Source: Hongsoonwoonella zoysiae
GTDB taxonomy: Bacteria > Pseudomonadota > Alphaproteobacteria > Rhizobiales > Stappiaceae
Length of the DNA: 64,000 bases
Assembly: GCF_013266695.1 (NCBI RefSeq)
Contig: NZ_JABRXF010000002.1
Location: 186,001-250,000 of the forward strand
Reading direction: 5' to 3'
Positions 44,376 through 54,800 of the stretch are shown here, piece after piece (within the stretch, counting starts at the first letter, position 1; each line of letters starts with the position of its first letter). The translations under genes and the position numbers were made by a program. The notes under the pieces are model-generated. The model ran no database searches and was not told the DNA's origin. It saw only the letters and a list, made by a program, of their open reading frames with translations.

Positions 44376-45684
44376 GAACGTATCGATGGAGACCAAGGCC
44401 AGGGAAACGCGGAAGCGTCGGTTTCTGTTCCTGCAGGGGCCGCTGTCGCCGCTTTTCCGCATGATCGGCGAACGCCTTGAAGCTGCGGGTCACAATGTCA
44501 GACGGATCAATCTCTGTTTTGGAGACTGGTTGCACTGGCGCGGGCACAATACGCAGGCTTACAGGGGAAGGCGCGAAGACTGGGCGGCATTCATCTCTGC
44601 ATTTCTTGATCAAAACGCTATAACGGATCTGATCGTTCACGGCGATCGCCGCTTCTACCATCGCGTGGCAATCGATGCCGCAAACGCGCGCAGTATCAAT
44701 GTGATAGCCTGCGAGCTCGGTTATCTCCGACCAGGATGGATGACGATTGAGCGCGGTGGCTTTTCCACGTTAAGTCATTTCCCGGACGATCCGGCGGCAA
44801 TCCGGGAAATCGCGGCGAATACCGGAACAATCGATCTTCGCCCGCAGTTTCCGGGTAGATTCGCTCTGGAAGCATGGCAGGATGTTTCCTATCACCTTGC
44901 AAACGTCATCGGCCGCCCGCTTTATCCCTTTTATCGAAGGCACACCCCGCTTCACCCGTTCACCGACTATTCGGCATGGATTATTCGCCTTGCGAGGAGC
45001 CGGCGGCGCCGAAAGAAGGCGCAAGCGCTCGAACGTACTTTGCGTGCGGACAATAGGTCGTATTTTCTACTTCCTCTGCAGATAGACGGTGATTATCAGC
45101 TCACCGCTCATTCTCCATATCTGTCGATGCGTGCCGCGCTTGAAGATATGGTCTCATCTTTTTCGCGCACGGCGCCGAATGATGTTCGTCTTGTCGTGAA
45201 ATCTCATCCGAACGACAACGGCATCACGAACTGGGCGAAGGTAATAGCGGAGCTCGCGGATCGATATTCGCTTGCGGACAGGCTATTGTTTCTTGACGGC
45301 GGCAGGCTGGATGCATTGCTTTGCCGGGCGGCAGGCCTCGTGACGGTTAATTCAACAGCAGGACTGGAAGCCTTGCGCGCGGGATGTGCCGTAAAACCGC
45401 TGGTGCCAGCGCTTTACGACATTCGCGGTATGACACACGGTGGTAGTCTTGAAAGCTTCTGGAGTGCGCCGGAGAAGCCGGACACTGAGCTGGTGGGGGC
45501 GTTTGTCGTAGCTGTCGCGGCAACTCTGCAGGCACGCGGCTCGATTCACAACACTGAAGGGTTGAAGGTCGCCGTGGAGGAAATGTCGCGCCGCATCCTT
45601 GCCGGCGATCTGAACGAGCCTGGCGGCTATGTCGATCTTCCGCCAAGGCTCGAGCGCGCCCGGCGGCTCGGGGTGCCATTGTGA
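44359..45684 (+). CDS. Capsular polysaccharide biosynthesis protein, KpsS/LipB-like (second)
   Basis: 441 residues, clearly a paralogue of the preceding gene (shared FLQGP, RINLCFGDWL, ACELGYLRPGWMTIE, LPLQIDGDYQLTAHSPY, LVVKSHPNDNGI, VTVNSTAGLEALRAG) but much diverged. It may act as another beta-Kdo transferase on the lipid linker or use a different sugar. The start is the ATG at 44359, which overlaps the previous stop region; an ATG at 44386 is the alternative. Its end overlaps the next gene in a GTGA (4 bases), so translation is coupled. Confidence 0.85.
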   Translation: MPRVGKNVSMETKARETRKRRFLFLQGPLSPLFRMIGERLEAAGHNVRRINLCFGDWLHWRGHNTQAYRGRREDWAAFISAFLDQNAITDLIVHGDRRFYHRVAIDAANARSINVIACELGYLRPGWMTIERGGFSTLSHFPDDPAAIREIAANTGTIDLRPQFPGRFALEAWQDVSYHLANVIGRPLYPFYRRHTPLHPFTDYSAWIIRLARSRRRRKKAQALERTLRADNRSYFLLPLQIDGDYQLTAHSPYLSMRAALEDMVSSFSRTAPNDVRLVVKSHPNDNGITNWAKVIAELADRYSLADRLLFLDGGRLDALLCRAAGLVTVNSTAGLEALRAGCAVKPLVPALYDIRGMTHGGSLESFWSAPEKPDTELVGAFVVAVAATLQARGSIHNTEGLKVAVEEMSRRILAGDLNEPGGYVDLPPRLERARRLGVPL

Positions 45685-47387
45685 AGTTGCGCGTCGAGAT
45701 CCTCGATCCGGCGCTCAAGCCGCTGAAAGCTTATCTTGAACGTGCTGCAGGACAGGCATCCTTTCAGCGCTATCTTACCGATGGCAAGCGAAAGATTCTT
45801 GCTTGCGGCCTTTCGCTGCAAAGTTATTCGGCTGCGCGTGAGCGGGCCAAACGGGAGGATTGCCTTCTCGTTCTTGCGGGCGAGGGGCCGTTCTCCGACC
45901 GTGTCGACAAGGGTTTCATTCAGCCAGCGTCAATCCTGATCGTGCCGGTGCCGCGCGCCGCGCTTGAGCGTGCTGCAACGCCTGGTCGGGCCTTGCGGCT
46001 GGCATTGCTTGACATGGCTGAACGGCGCAGAGGCCAACGGTCTTGGCGGACCGTGGAACACACAATCGCACGGATCGATCAGTCGTTTGCGAAGGTGTTG
46101 GGCCGAGGGGGCGCCATTATCAACGCGGCGGCCGGAAGGCATCTCGATGCAGACGACAAGGCCGGCGAATTCGCGCATGAGGGGAGCCCACCTTCGGACG
46201 TTTTGATTTTCGAAGCGCTTTGGTATCCCGATCCCTATTCGCAAAATGGCTTCCTTGATCCGGCAGAGGCGCTTGAGGCGCTCGCTGTCGGGGCGTCCAT
46301 ATCGAAAGACAATTCGCTACCCACCTTCTGTGCGGGCGCGCAATCCTGGAACCATGCCTCCATCAATGCGGCGTTCGGGACGGCGGATTTACCGGTGACG
46401 TTTTGCGGGCGGCTGGAAGAAGCTATTGAACGGGCGGCGAAAGCAAAGGGGCGCGTCGTCTCCTGGGCCGGCAAGACCGACGATGCGCTGGCATCCTTTG
46501 CCGCGGCCCGCGGAGTACCGCTTCTCAGGATCGAGGATGGGTTCATACGTTCCGTGGGGCTGGGCGCAGGGCTTGTTGGGGGTGCAATGATCGCCTGTGA
46601 CGATGACGGCATCTACTATGATGCGAGCCGGCCGAGCCGCATGGAGCGGCTGTTGGCGACCGCGAGCCTGACGGAGGCGCAGATAGCGCGCGGCCGCAAT
46701 TTGCGGGAACGCATCGTCGAATTGCGGCTCACCAAGTACAACGTCGGGAAGCGTGCGGCGCAACTCAGCCTGCCGACGGACAAGGAAATCATTCTCGTGC
46801 CCGGACAGGTCGCGGATGATGCGGGAATTCGACGCTCCATTTCTTCATTGATCGATTGCAATACGACGGAAAACGTCAACCTCGATCTGTTGCGCCTGGT
46901 TCGGGCGCGAAACCCGGCGGCACATATTCTCTACAAGCCGCACCCGGACGTGCAGGCGCGGCTGCGAAAGGGCAGGGTTGCGCCTCGGGAGCTGGATGGG
47001 ATTGCCGACCAGACGGTAGCGGACGTCGACATCCTGGAACTGATCGGGCTATGCGACCGCGTCGAAACGTTTTCCTCGCTATCGGGGTTTGAAGCGTTGC
47101 TCCGGGGCAAGCCGGTCACCGTTTACGGGATGCCGTTTTATGCCGGGTGGGGCCTGACGGAGGACCTTGGATTCTGTTCTCGCCGCAACCGGAAACGCGG
47201 TGTGGATGAACTCGTCTATCTCGCTCTTGTGGAATATTGCCGGACGATCGATCCGGTTTCCATGAAACCCTGCACGCCTGAATTCCTGCTGAAGAGGCTC
47301 GCCCGACGCCGCGAGAGCGCCCTTCACCACATCAAGGTCCGGGCGTTGAGCGAACTGTCATGGATAGGCCGTAAACTCGGATTTTGA
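45681..47387 (+). CDS. Capsular polysaccharide biosynthesis protein, KpsC-like, single module
   Basis: 568 residues with a Capsule_synth domain resembling one half of KpsC. Key segments are LLRIEDGFIRSVGLGAGLVGG, DGIYYDASRPSRMERLL, LVPGQVADDAGIRRS, ILYKPHPDV and TVYGMPFYAGWGLTEDL. Typical KpsC is about 670 residues with two beta-Kdo transferase modules; here only one is recognised (about residues 255-490), behind a 230-residue N-terminal region of unknown fold. It begins with GTG in a GTGA overlap with the previous gene. With the two KpsS-like proteins it makes a three-transferase set for a Kdo-type linker. Its operon ends here and converges on the BioF-like gene. Confidence 0.85.
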   Translation: MKLRVEILDPALKPLKAYLERAAGQASFQRYLTDGKRKILACGLSLQSYSAARERAKREDCLLVLAGEGPFSDRVDKGFIQPASILIVPVPRAALERAATPGRALRLALLDMAERRRGQRSWRTVEHTIARIDQSFAKVLGRGGAIINAAAGRHLDADDKAGEFAHEGSPPSDVLIFEALWYPDPYSQNGFLDPAEALEALAVGASISKDNSLPTFCAGAQSWNHASINAAFGTADLPVTFCGRLEEAIERAAKAKGRVVSWAGKTDDALASFAAARGVPLLRIEDGFIRSVGLGAGLVGGAMIACDDDGIYYDASRPSRMERLLATASLTEAQIARGRNLRERIVELRLTKYNVGKRAAQLSLPTDKEIILVPGQVADDAGIRRSISSLIDCNTTENVNLDLLRLVRARNPAAHILYKPHPDVQARLRKGRVAPRELDGIADQTVADVDILELIGLCDRVETFSSLSGFEALLRGKPVTVYGMPFYAGWGLTEDLGFCSRRNRKRGVDELVYLALVEYCRTIDPVSMKPCTPEFLLKRLARRRESALHHIKVRALSELSWIGRKLGF

Positions 47388-47400
47388 GCGGAAATCCGTC

Positions 47401-47421
47401 CCCGATTTTTCGGGATATTTT
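47401..47421. terminator. Short terminator-like hairpin between convergent KpsC-like and BioF-like genes
   Basis: CCCGA (47401-47405) and TCGGG (47410-47414) around a TTTT loop, followed by ATATTTT. Only a 5-bp stem, so a modest candidate, but well placed between two convergent stops. Confidence 0.45.
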
Positions 47422-48825
47422 CTAGCGGGACCTGGACATAAGCGCTGCCAGGTCGAAATCCGCGCCCCGCACCACCGCCATTTCTTCGGAAACAGTTTCC
47501 ACCGTACGGTCGATCTGATCGAACGCATGCTCGCTGGTTATGAAGAAACGCAGTCTTGCCGATTTCTCGGCGACGGCTGGAAAGATGATCGGCAGGGCGT
47601 TGATGCCGCGTCGAAGAAGCCGGTTGGAAAGGATTACCGCGCGAGGTGAATCCCCGACAATGACCGGAACGACCGCATAACCCGCACTCGACCCCGTATC
47701 GAGCCCGGCGGCTTTGGCTTTTTCCAGGAAACGTCGGCCGTTTTCCTGAAGCTTTGCAACGCGCTCCGGCTCGCGTTTCATGACCTCGATGGAGGCGAGT
47801 GCGGCTGCACCCAGGGCCGGCGAAAGGCCGACGGAGAAGACGAAGCCAGGCGCTGTGGCACGAAGGTAGTCGCAAAGCGATTTCGAGCCGGCGATATAGC
47901 CGCCGCAAGCGGAAAACGTCTTGGAAAGCGTTCCCATCCAGATTTCGACTGCCTGCGGATCAACTCCGAAATGTTCCGCAATTCCGCGCCCGGTCTTTCC
48001 CATGACACCGGCGGAATGGGCTTCATCGACCATCAGCCACGCATCGTAGGCCTGCTTTAGGGCAATCAGTTTCGGCAGGTCCGGAAAATCTCCGTCCATT
48101 GAATAGATGCCCTCGACGGCGATCAGCACCCGCTCGTACTTGTGCCGGTTGGCGGCAAGGAGGTTTTCCAGGGATTCCAGATCGTTGTGACGAAAGTTCA
48201 AGCGCGTCGCGCCGGAAAGACGCGCGCCCTCGGAAATGGAGTTGTGGATCAGAGCGTCGGTCAGGATGAGGTCCGACTTGCCAAGCAGATGGCCGATCGT
48301 GGTGACGTTGGTTGCATGGCCGCTCACCATGACTATGGCATCTTCAACCCCGTGAAGATCGGCAAGCGCGCGCTCCAGCTCACCATGGAATGGCCGCTCT
48401 CCGGCGACGACCCGGCTCGCGGAAACGCTGGTCCCGAAACGTTCGACCGCAGCTTTTGCCGCTTCCATCACCTCGTCATGGCCGTTGAGGCCAAGGTAAT
48501 TATAGGACGCGAAATTGTCGTGTGGGCGTCCTTCTATCATCGTTTGGCCAGCGGCAAGCGCGTCGTGTGGCCGGAAGAACGGATTGTCGATGCCCATGCG
48601 ATCGGCTGCGGCGCGCTGCATCTTCAACTGCTTGACTTGCGGGAGCGTTCCGAAATCGAAGGCTTTGGCGTTCGTCGACTTTGCCCCTGCGGCGCCCTTG
48701 CGCACGGGCTCAACCCGGCTCGGGCCGGCGCTGTGACGCTCCGTTTTCTTTTCCGCCCGCAGATTTTCCAGCAGCTTCGCGCGTTCAGCGGCGGCGAGCC
48801 CTTTGGATTTTCCGTCGTCCTTCAA
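47422..48825 (-). CDS. rkpG: Alpha-oxoamine synthase (BioF-like), RkpG homologue
   Basis: PLP-dependent acyltransferase of 467 residues, related to 8-amino-7-oxononanoate synthase, serine palmitoyltransferase and KBL. It shows the active-site His/Asp stretch WLMVDEAHSAGVMG, the PLP-binding Lys302 in GTLSKTFSACGG, and DALIHNSISEGARLSGA. It has an N-terminal extension of about 60 residues compared with BioF. It starts with TTG, overlapping the PKS stop (TTGA), so translation is tightly coupled. This gene pair is known in rhizobia as rkpA-rkpG of the K-antigen region. I infer that it releases the PKS product by condensing it with an amino acid or transfers it as an acyl group. Confidence 0.87.
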   Translation of the reverse strand: MKDDGKSKGLAAAERAKLLENLRAEKKTERHSAGPSRVEPVRKGAAGAKSTNAKAFDFGTLPQVKQLKMQRAAADRMGIDNPFFRPHDALAAGQTMIEGRPHDNFASYNYLGLNGHDEVMEAAKAAVERFGTSVSASRVVAGERPFHGELERALADLHGVEDAIVMVSGHATNVTTIGHLLGKSDLILTDALIHNSISEGARLSGATRLNFRHNDLESLENLLAANRHKYERVLIAVEGIYSMDGDFPDLPKLIALKQAYDAWLMVDEAHSAGVMGKTGRGIAEHFGVDPQAVEIWMGTLSKTFSACGGYIAGSKSLCDYLRATAPGFVFSVGLSPALGAAALASIEVMKREPERVAKLQENGRRFLEKAKAAGLDTGSSAGYAVVPVIVGDSPRAVILSNRLLRRGINALPIIFPAVAEKSARLRFFITSEHAFDQIDRTVETVSEEMAVVRGADFDLAALMSRSR

Positions 48826-51800
48826 AGCAGTGATCTCAGCTTGTCGCTTTCGGCTTCGATGCTCTCGACAATTTCGGAGATATCACCGAGTTCGACATCG
48901 TCCGTATGTTGGCCGGCAAGGTTCTTCGCTTCGCGTGACAATCCAGACGAACTATCCTCGCTGCCTTTGACGCCAGCAAGAACTTTTGCGGAGATATCGG
49001 CGAGCGTCGTACCATTGGCAAGCGACATCAAAGGAATATCGACGCCAAGCTGCCGTTCCGCCGCCATCCGCAGTTCCAACGCCATCAGTGAATCCATGCC
49101 TATGTCGGAAAGAGGTTTTCTGGCGTCGATTTCCTCGGCGGATACACGCAGGATTTTTCCAACCTCTTTTGCAAGCAGATCGGCAACGAGTTTGCTCGCT
49201 TCCTTTTCGGACAGGTTCTCGACCATGCTTGCCAGGTCGATTTCGCCATCCCCGGCGCTTGCGTCGTCGGCATCGCCAAGGGACAGGAGATCGGCTAACG
49301 GCGTGGACAGAAGCTTCAGGTCGCGCTGGGCGGCCTGCCAGTCGATGCGGGCGTAGCCGGTGGCGGCCGTGCCGACATCATCCTGCGGCTGCCCCATCAG
49401 ATCGAACAAGCCGTCGAGAGCTTCGCGCGCGGAAAGCGCATGGCGGCCAAGCTTGCGGGCCAGAAGGTCGCTCACCCCGGTGTTACGCGCGAGATATCCG
49501 GCATCGGATATCGCACCCCATGAAACGGCAAGCGCGGGACGTCCCTCTGCACGACGCCGGCGAGCAAGCCCCTCCAGATATCCGTTGGCGGCAACGTAAT
49601 TCGCCTGCCCGGGATTTCCGACAAGTGTCGTCGCGGAGGAAAACAGCACGAAATGATCCAGCGGATCCTCCGCCGTCAGACGGTCGAGGAGTTCGGCACC
49701 GCGTACTTTCGGCGCAAGCACCCTCGAAAGCGCTTCATGCTCAAGATTGGCCAGAAGAGTGTCTTCAATGACCATGGCGGTATGAAAAACGCCGCGGATG
49801 GGCGGCAGCGACTTGCGCGCATCGCCAAAGTGGCTTGCGAGGCTGCTTTCGTCCGTGACATCGCATTCTCGCGCATGAACCTGCGCACCGGCGGCTTCAA
49901 GCTCGGCGACCGCCGCCCTGGCGGCTTCGGATGCGGCACCTGTTCGCGAAAGCACCAGCAAGTGACGCGCGCCCGCGAGAACCATCCGTTTCAGAAGCTC
50001 GGTCCCGAAGCCGCCAAAGCCGCCGACAACCACATAGGTCGCATCATCGCGGAGTTCGCAGACAGTCGCGGCAGGTTCGGTCACGGGAACTTGCGGCGGT
50101 GTCAGCACGATCTTGCCGATGTGCCCCGCCTGCTGCATCAGCCGGAACGCATCCAGGGCCTTGTCGGCTGCAAATGCCCTGAAGGGCAGGGGAGAGAGCA
50201 CCCCTTCCTCGAACAAGGCGACGAGGTCGCCGAACAGCTTTTCGGCAAGCGGGCGCTGGCGCGTGAGCAACTGATCCGCATCAATACCGAAGTAGGAGAG
50301 GTTCTGGCGGAAAGGCCGGAGCCCGATGTGGGTGTTTTCGAAAAAGTCGCGCTTGCCCAGTTCGAGGAATCTGCCGAACGGGCGCAGGACCTCGATGCTG
50401 TGTTCCATCGCTTCGCCCGAAAGCGAATTGAGCACCACATCGACACCCTCGCCATCGGTCAGCTGCATCACCCGATCTGCGAATTCCAGGCTGCGGGAAT
50501 CGAGTACATGATCCGCGCCAAGGAGCCTGAGGAACGAGCGTTTTTCTTCCGATCCGGCTGTGGAAATCACACGCGCTCCTCGCCATTGGGCGATCTGGAG
50601 TGCGGCAAGCCCGACACCGCCCGCGCCGCCGTGGATCAGCACCGTCTCGCCTTCGGAAAGGTGGGCCAGATGACAGAGCGCGTAGTAAGCGGTCAGGAAA
50701 GTTACAGGAATCGTGGCCGCTTCTTCGGCGCTGAGCGCCCCAGGCATCGGAGCGCAGGCAGCCTCGGTGACGGTCACATGCGAGGCGAAACAGGCAGGGG
50801 CGAAGGTAATCACCCTGTCGCCGACGTTGAACCGGCTGGCGCCACTTCCCGTTCGCACGACCCGGCCGCAGCACTCCATGCCGAGCGTGGGGCCGGCAAA
50901 GCCGTCTTCCAGCGCTTCTTCCGGCAACAGCCCGAGAGCCCACATGACATCCCTGAAGTTCAGGCCGCTCGCTTCGACCGCGATCTCTATCTCGTCGTCG
51001 GAAGGGGCGAGGCGCCTTTGCGCGCGCCAGGCAAGCTCATCAAGCGATCCCTGACGGCGGATATCGAGACGCATCGCCGTATCTTCTTGAAGGGGCCCGA
51101 TCTCGCGCGTTGCCGCTTTGCCCTCGTCGCGCAGAATGCGAAGGCCGTAAAGCCTGTCTTCCGCAACGACGATTTCTCGCTCATCGGTTTCACAGCGAAA
51201 CACGCGGGAGATACCGCGCGCGGATTCCAGCGGTTCCGCATCCGGGTCGATGTCGATCACGCTGAGTTCGATGCCGGGATATTCGTTCATCGCGACGCGC
51301 GCGAAGGACCATATGGCGGTCTGTACCGGATCGGCCGGGCGCGCGGCGATGAGGTCCCGCTGCGCGCCGGGGGCGACGATTCTGACGGGCGTCGGCGAAG
51401 ACCCGATCGCCCGAAACAAGGTGGTGAGAAACCAGACGTTCGAATCGACCGCTTGATTGTGATCGCCTTCGTATCCGGGGCCATCGGTGCCAGCTAGATA
51501 CACGATGCCCGCGTTCGCCACACCGAGTAGTTCCTGCGATCGCTCGGGGTCGTTCTCCGGCGCAATCGTCCAGAGGCCTTCGGCACTTTCCCCGGTCGTT
51601 TCACCCGGGATGGCGATGGAAACTTGGATCCCGTGCGCGTGGAGGACCGATTTCAAGCTGTCGGCAATCCGTCGGCTTTTTCCTTCCGGACTGGAAATCA
51701 CGAGCAGGCGGGACGGTTCGTCCAGCGTCGCTTCATCCGGTTCGGTGGCGGATTGTCGTCGTCTGTCGCCTGCGCGGGCGACGATGACCGTGGCATCGAT

Positions 51801-54800
51801 CAGGCGGGATGAAAACTCGAATGTGTCGACTGTCGAAAAACCGGCGCCAAGCAGGGTGGTACGCCATTCTTCAGGCCATTGAAAACCAGATGCCGGGAAA
51901 TCGGCGGAGACGCCTTGCGCCCACCAGTTCCGGCCGATCCCGCGAAGAAGGTCGTCGGTTATCGTCGGGATCGGTTCGATAGCGAAAACTACGCCATCTT
52001 GCGCAAGGAGCCTTGCGAGCCTTTCGTGCGAAGGAGCGCCAAGGGAATCCAGTCCCCCTGCCGACAGGACAAGATCGAACGGCGCGCAAGCCTCGGTCGC
52101 CTCATCGTCAAGCGCAAGGAAGCGAACGTCGCCGTTTCCGCGCCAGTCTGCTTTGAGGCGTTGCACCATCGCCTCGTCGACATCGGCGATGACGAGCTTG
52201 CAGAGCGCTGGATCCAACAGGGGCGCGATCGCCTGGGCCATCGTGTTGTCGCGCGCTCCGGCGATCAGGATGGTAAGAGTGTGATCGGCGGGCCAACGTT
52301 CAATGATGTTGCGGGCAAATGCGACAGCCCCTTCAAAGAGGGCCTGAACGGAGGGCGAAAATGACCGGTAAGCCTCGAAGAGGGAGGGCGCATACCAGTC
52401 CTCGGCCTTTTCTGGCAGGCCGGTTCGGAGCATTCCGGGAAGCGCTTCGTCGAGCCTGGACAGCATTGCTGCGGGCGCGACCTGATCTCCCGCCGCCTGG
52501 ACAAGCGTTTGCAGCAGGGCATCCACAGGCAGATGGGTGGAAGGGTTGTCGATCCGCCAGCCGGCTTCGGTATCCGTGGCTATTCCGGCGGCCCGCAGCC
52601 TGTGCAGCAGCGCATGGACCAGGGAGCGTGCGTTTTCGGCAATCTGCCTGGTAGCGACAAGATCTTCGACATCGAAGGTTGCGTCGCCGACGATCTTATA
52701 AAGCGAATTATGCGCGACCGAGCGCGATAGCGCCTCCAATAGGAGAGGGGCGTCGTCAAGTTCGCGATCATCGCCCGCAACGATGCCGGCTTCATGCAAG
52801 GCAGTGTCTTTCGCCTGAAGCAATTCGCTTGCCGGCGAAAGGGCATTTTCGTCCGGCAGAAGCCGGCTTATCGTTCGGTAGGAGAGTTTTTCCTCGCGTG
52901 CATCGACGCCCAGTTGCACCGCCTTGAAACGCGCCTTGGCCAATCGGGCGATCAGGATTCCATCCGCATTCAGGAAGTCGAAGCTGGCCTCAACGGAGCG
53001 CGAAGAGGCACGGGTGACGCTGATATTGACCTGTGTCGGATTTTCCTGCTGCACAAAGACGCGCAGCCGGTCGATGCGCACCGGCAGATAGCTTTTCTTG
53101 ACGGCTGCATCCCCGTCATGACCGGCCAGAAGCGCGAAAAGGCCATGAAAGCCGGCATCGAGTAGTGTTGGACACAGCGGGAAAACATAGTCTTCTACTG
53201 CCGGCGAACGCGCAAGCAGGTGAACCCGCGCGGTGCGCTCGTCCAAACGGTCCACACGCTCGGCGCGCCGGAATGCGGGACCGTAGTTGAGGCCATAGGA
53301 AGCCGTCAGTTCGTATAACGCGTTTTCGTCAAGGGTGATTTCCGCCTGGCGGTCGTCTATCGATGCCAGTCCGGTTTCACCATCGCTCGTGAGGGTGACG
53401 AAACGCCCGCGCGCATGCAGGGACCATTCGGTGTGCTGAAGTCTGGGGCGGCTGAAAATTTCAATGACGCGGTCATCGGCGGAAAGCCGCACCATCGTTT
53501 CGCGTATTCCGCCTGCGTCGAATACCAGCGGACGGAAGATTTCGAAATCACGAAGCTCGATTCCGGGCTTTTCTGTCCATTGCTCCACGGCCCGCAGGGC
53601 CATCGCGACGAAGCCTGCGGCAGGAAAGACGACCGCTTCTTCGATCTTGTGATCGAGAAGGAACGGATAGCGCTGCGGATCGCAGTGATCGAACCATTCG
53701 GTTGAACTGGTGTTGAAGCGGTATCCGAGCAGCGGCCAGCTTTGGCCGAACATCGCCTGGTTCTGCTCATCCGTCGACGCGGGTTTGAATTCTTCGTTCT
53801 GCCAGGGATATGTGGGCAGGCTGCCGGGCATGCGCCCGCGCGGACCGACGAACACATCCATGTCCACGCGCCCGCCATTCACGAAAACGCCCGCGGCGAC
53901 GCGTTCGACCGGATTGACGTCAGGTTCGAAATCCTCGCAAGTATCGAGCGAAGAAACCACGCGCCCGTTCTTCCCGGCCTCCCTGATGTTGTCATTTATA
54001 TAGGTCGCCAGGATCGGCTTCGGTCCGATTTCGACCAATACCGCCGCTTCGTCATCCAGAACGCGCGCGACGGCTTTTGCGAACTGCACTGGCCGGCGCA
54101 CATTACGCCACCAGTAGCCCGCATCGAGAACGGGCGCTTCGTCTTCAGGATCAACTGTGGAAATGAAGCGGATTTCCGGTTTCGCGGGCCTGATGTCCCC
54201 CAGCGCGCCAAGCAGTGGCTCTTCGATCGCATCGACAAGCGCGCAATGGAACGGATAGGCGATCTTCAGGCGGCGCATCGCCCAACGGTTCTTGCGGGCA
54301 TGGCGGGCAAATCCGTCCAGGCTCTCCGAGGGGCCGGAAATCGTCACGCTGCGCGCGCTGTTCACCGCTGCTATTTCAAGCCCCGGATAAGCCGTATTGT
54401 CGATCGCCGCCCGAGCGGCATCCTCTGGCAGAAGCAGTGCCGCCATACCGCCGAGATCGCGCGTGACTTCCTGATGCAGCGAGCGCGCATGAACCACTCT
54501 TACGGCATCCGCAAGCCCAAGCGCGCCTGATGCCCAAGCGCCCGCGACCTCGCCGACGCTGTGGCCGATCACCGCATCCGGCTTGATGCCTTTTTCGCGG
54601 AGTGAGCGAACAAGCGATACCTGAAGCGCGAAGAGAAGAGGCTGTGCGACGGCGGCGCGGTCGATTTCATCTTCAAGATCTTGCGAAAACAGCATGGTTT
54701 CCAGGGACCAGCCGGCGAGACCTTTGAAGATATCGTCGATTTCGCGGAACATGCTTCGAAATGGCGCATCCGCAAAGAAGGCGTCGCGTCCCATGCCGGC

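Noticed and set aside
49653-51497. 614-codon open frame on the plus strand opposite the PKS
   Set aside because: It is antisense to the well-supported ER and KR domains, has arginine- and glycine-rich composition typical of GC-rich shadow frames, and no family motif.
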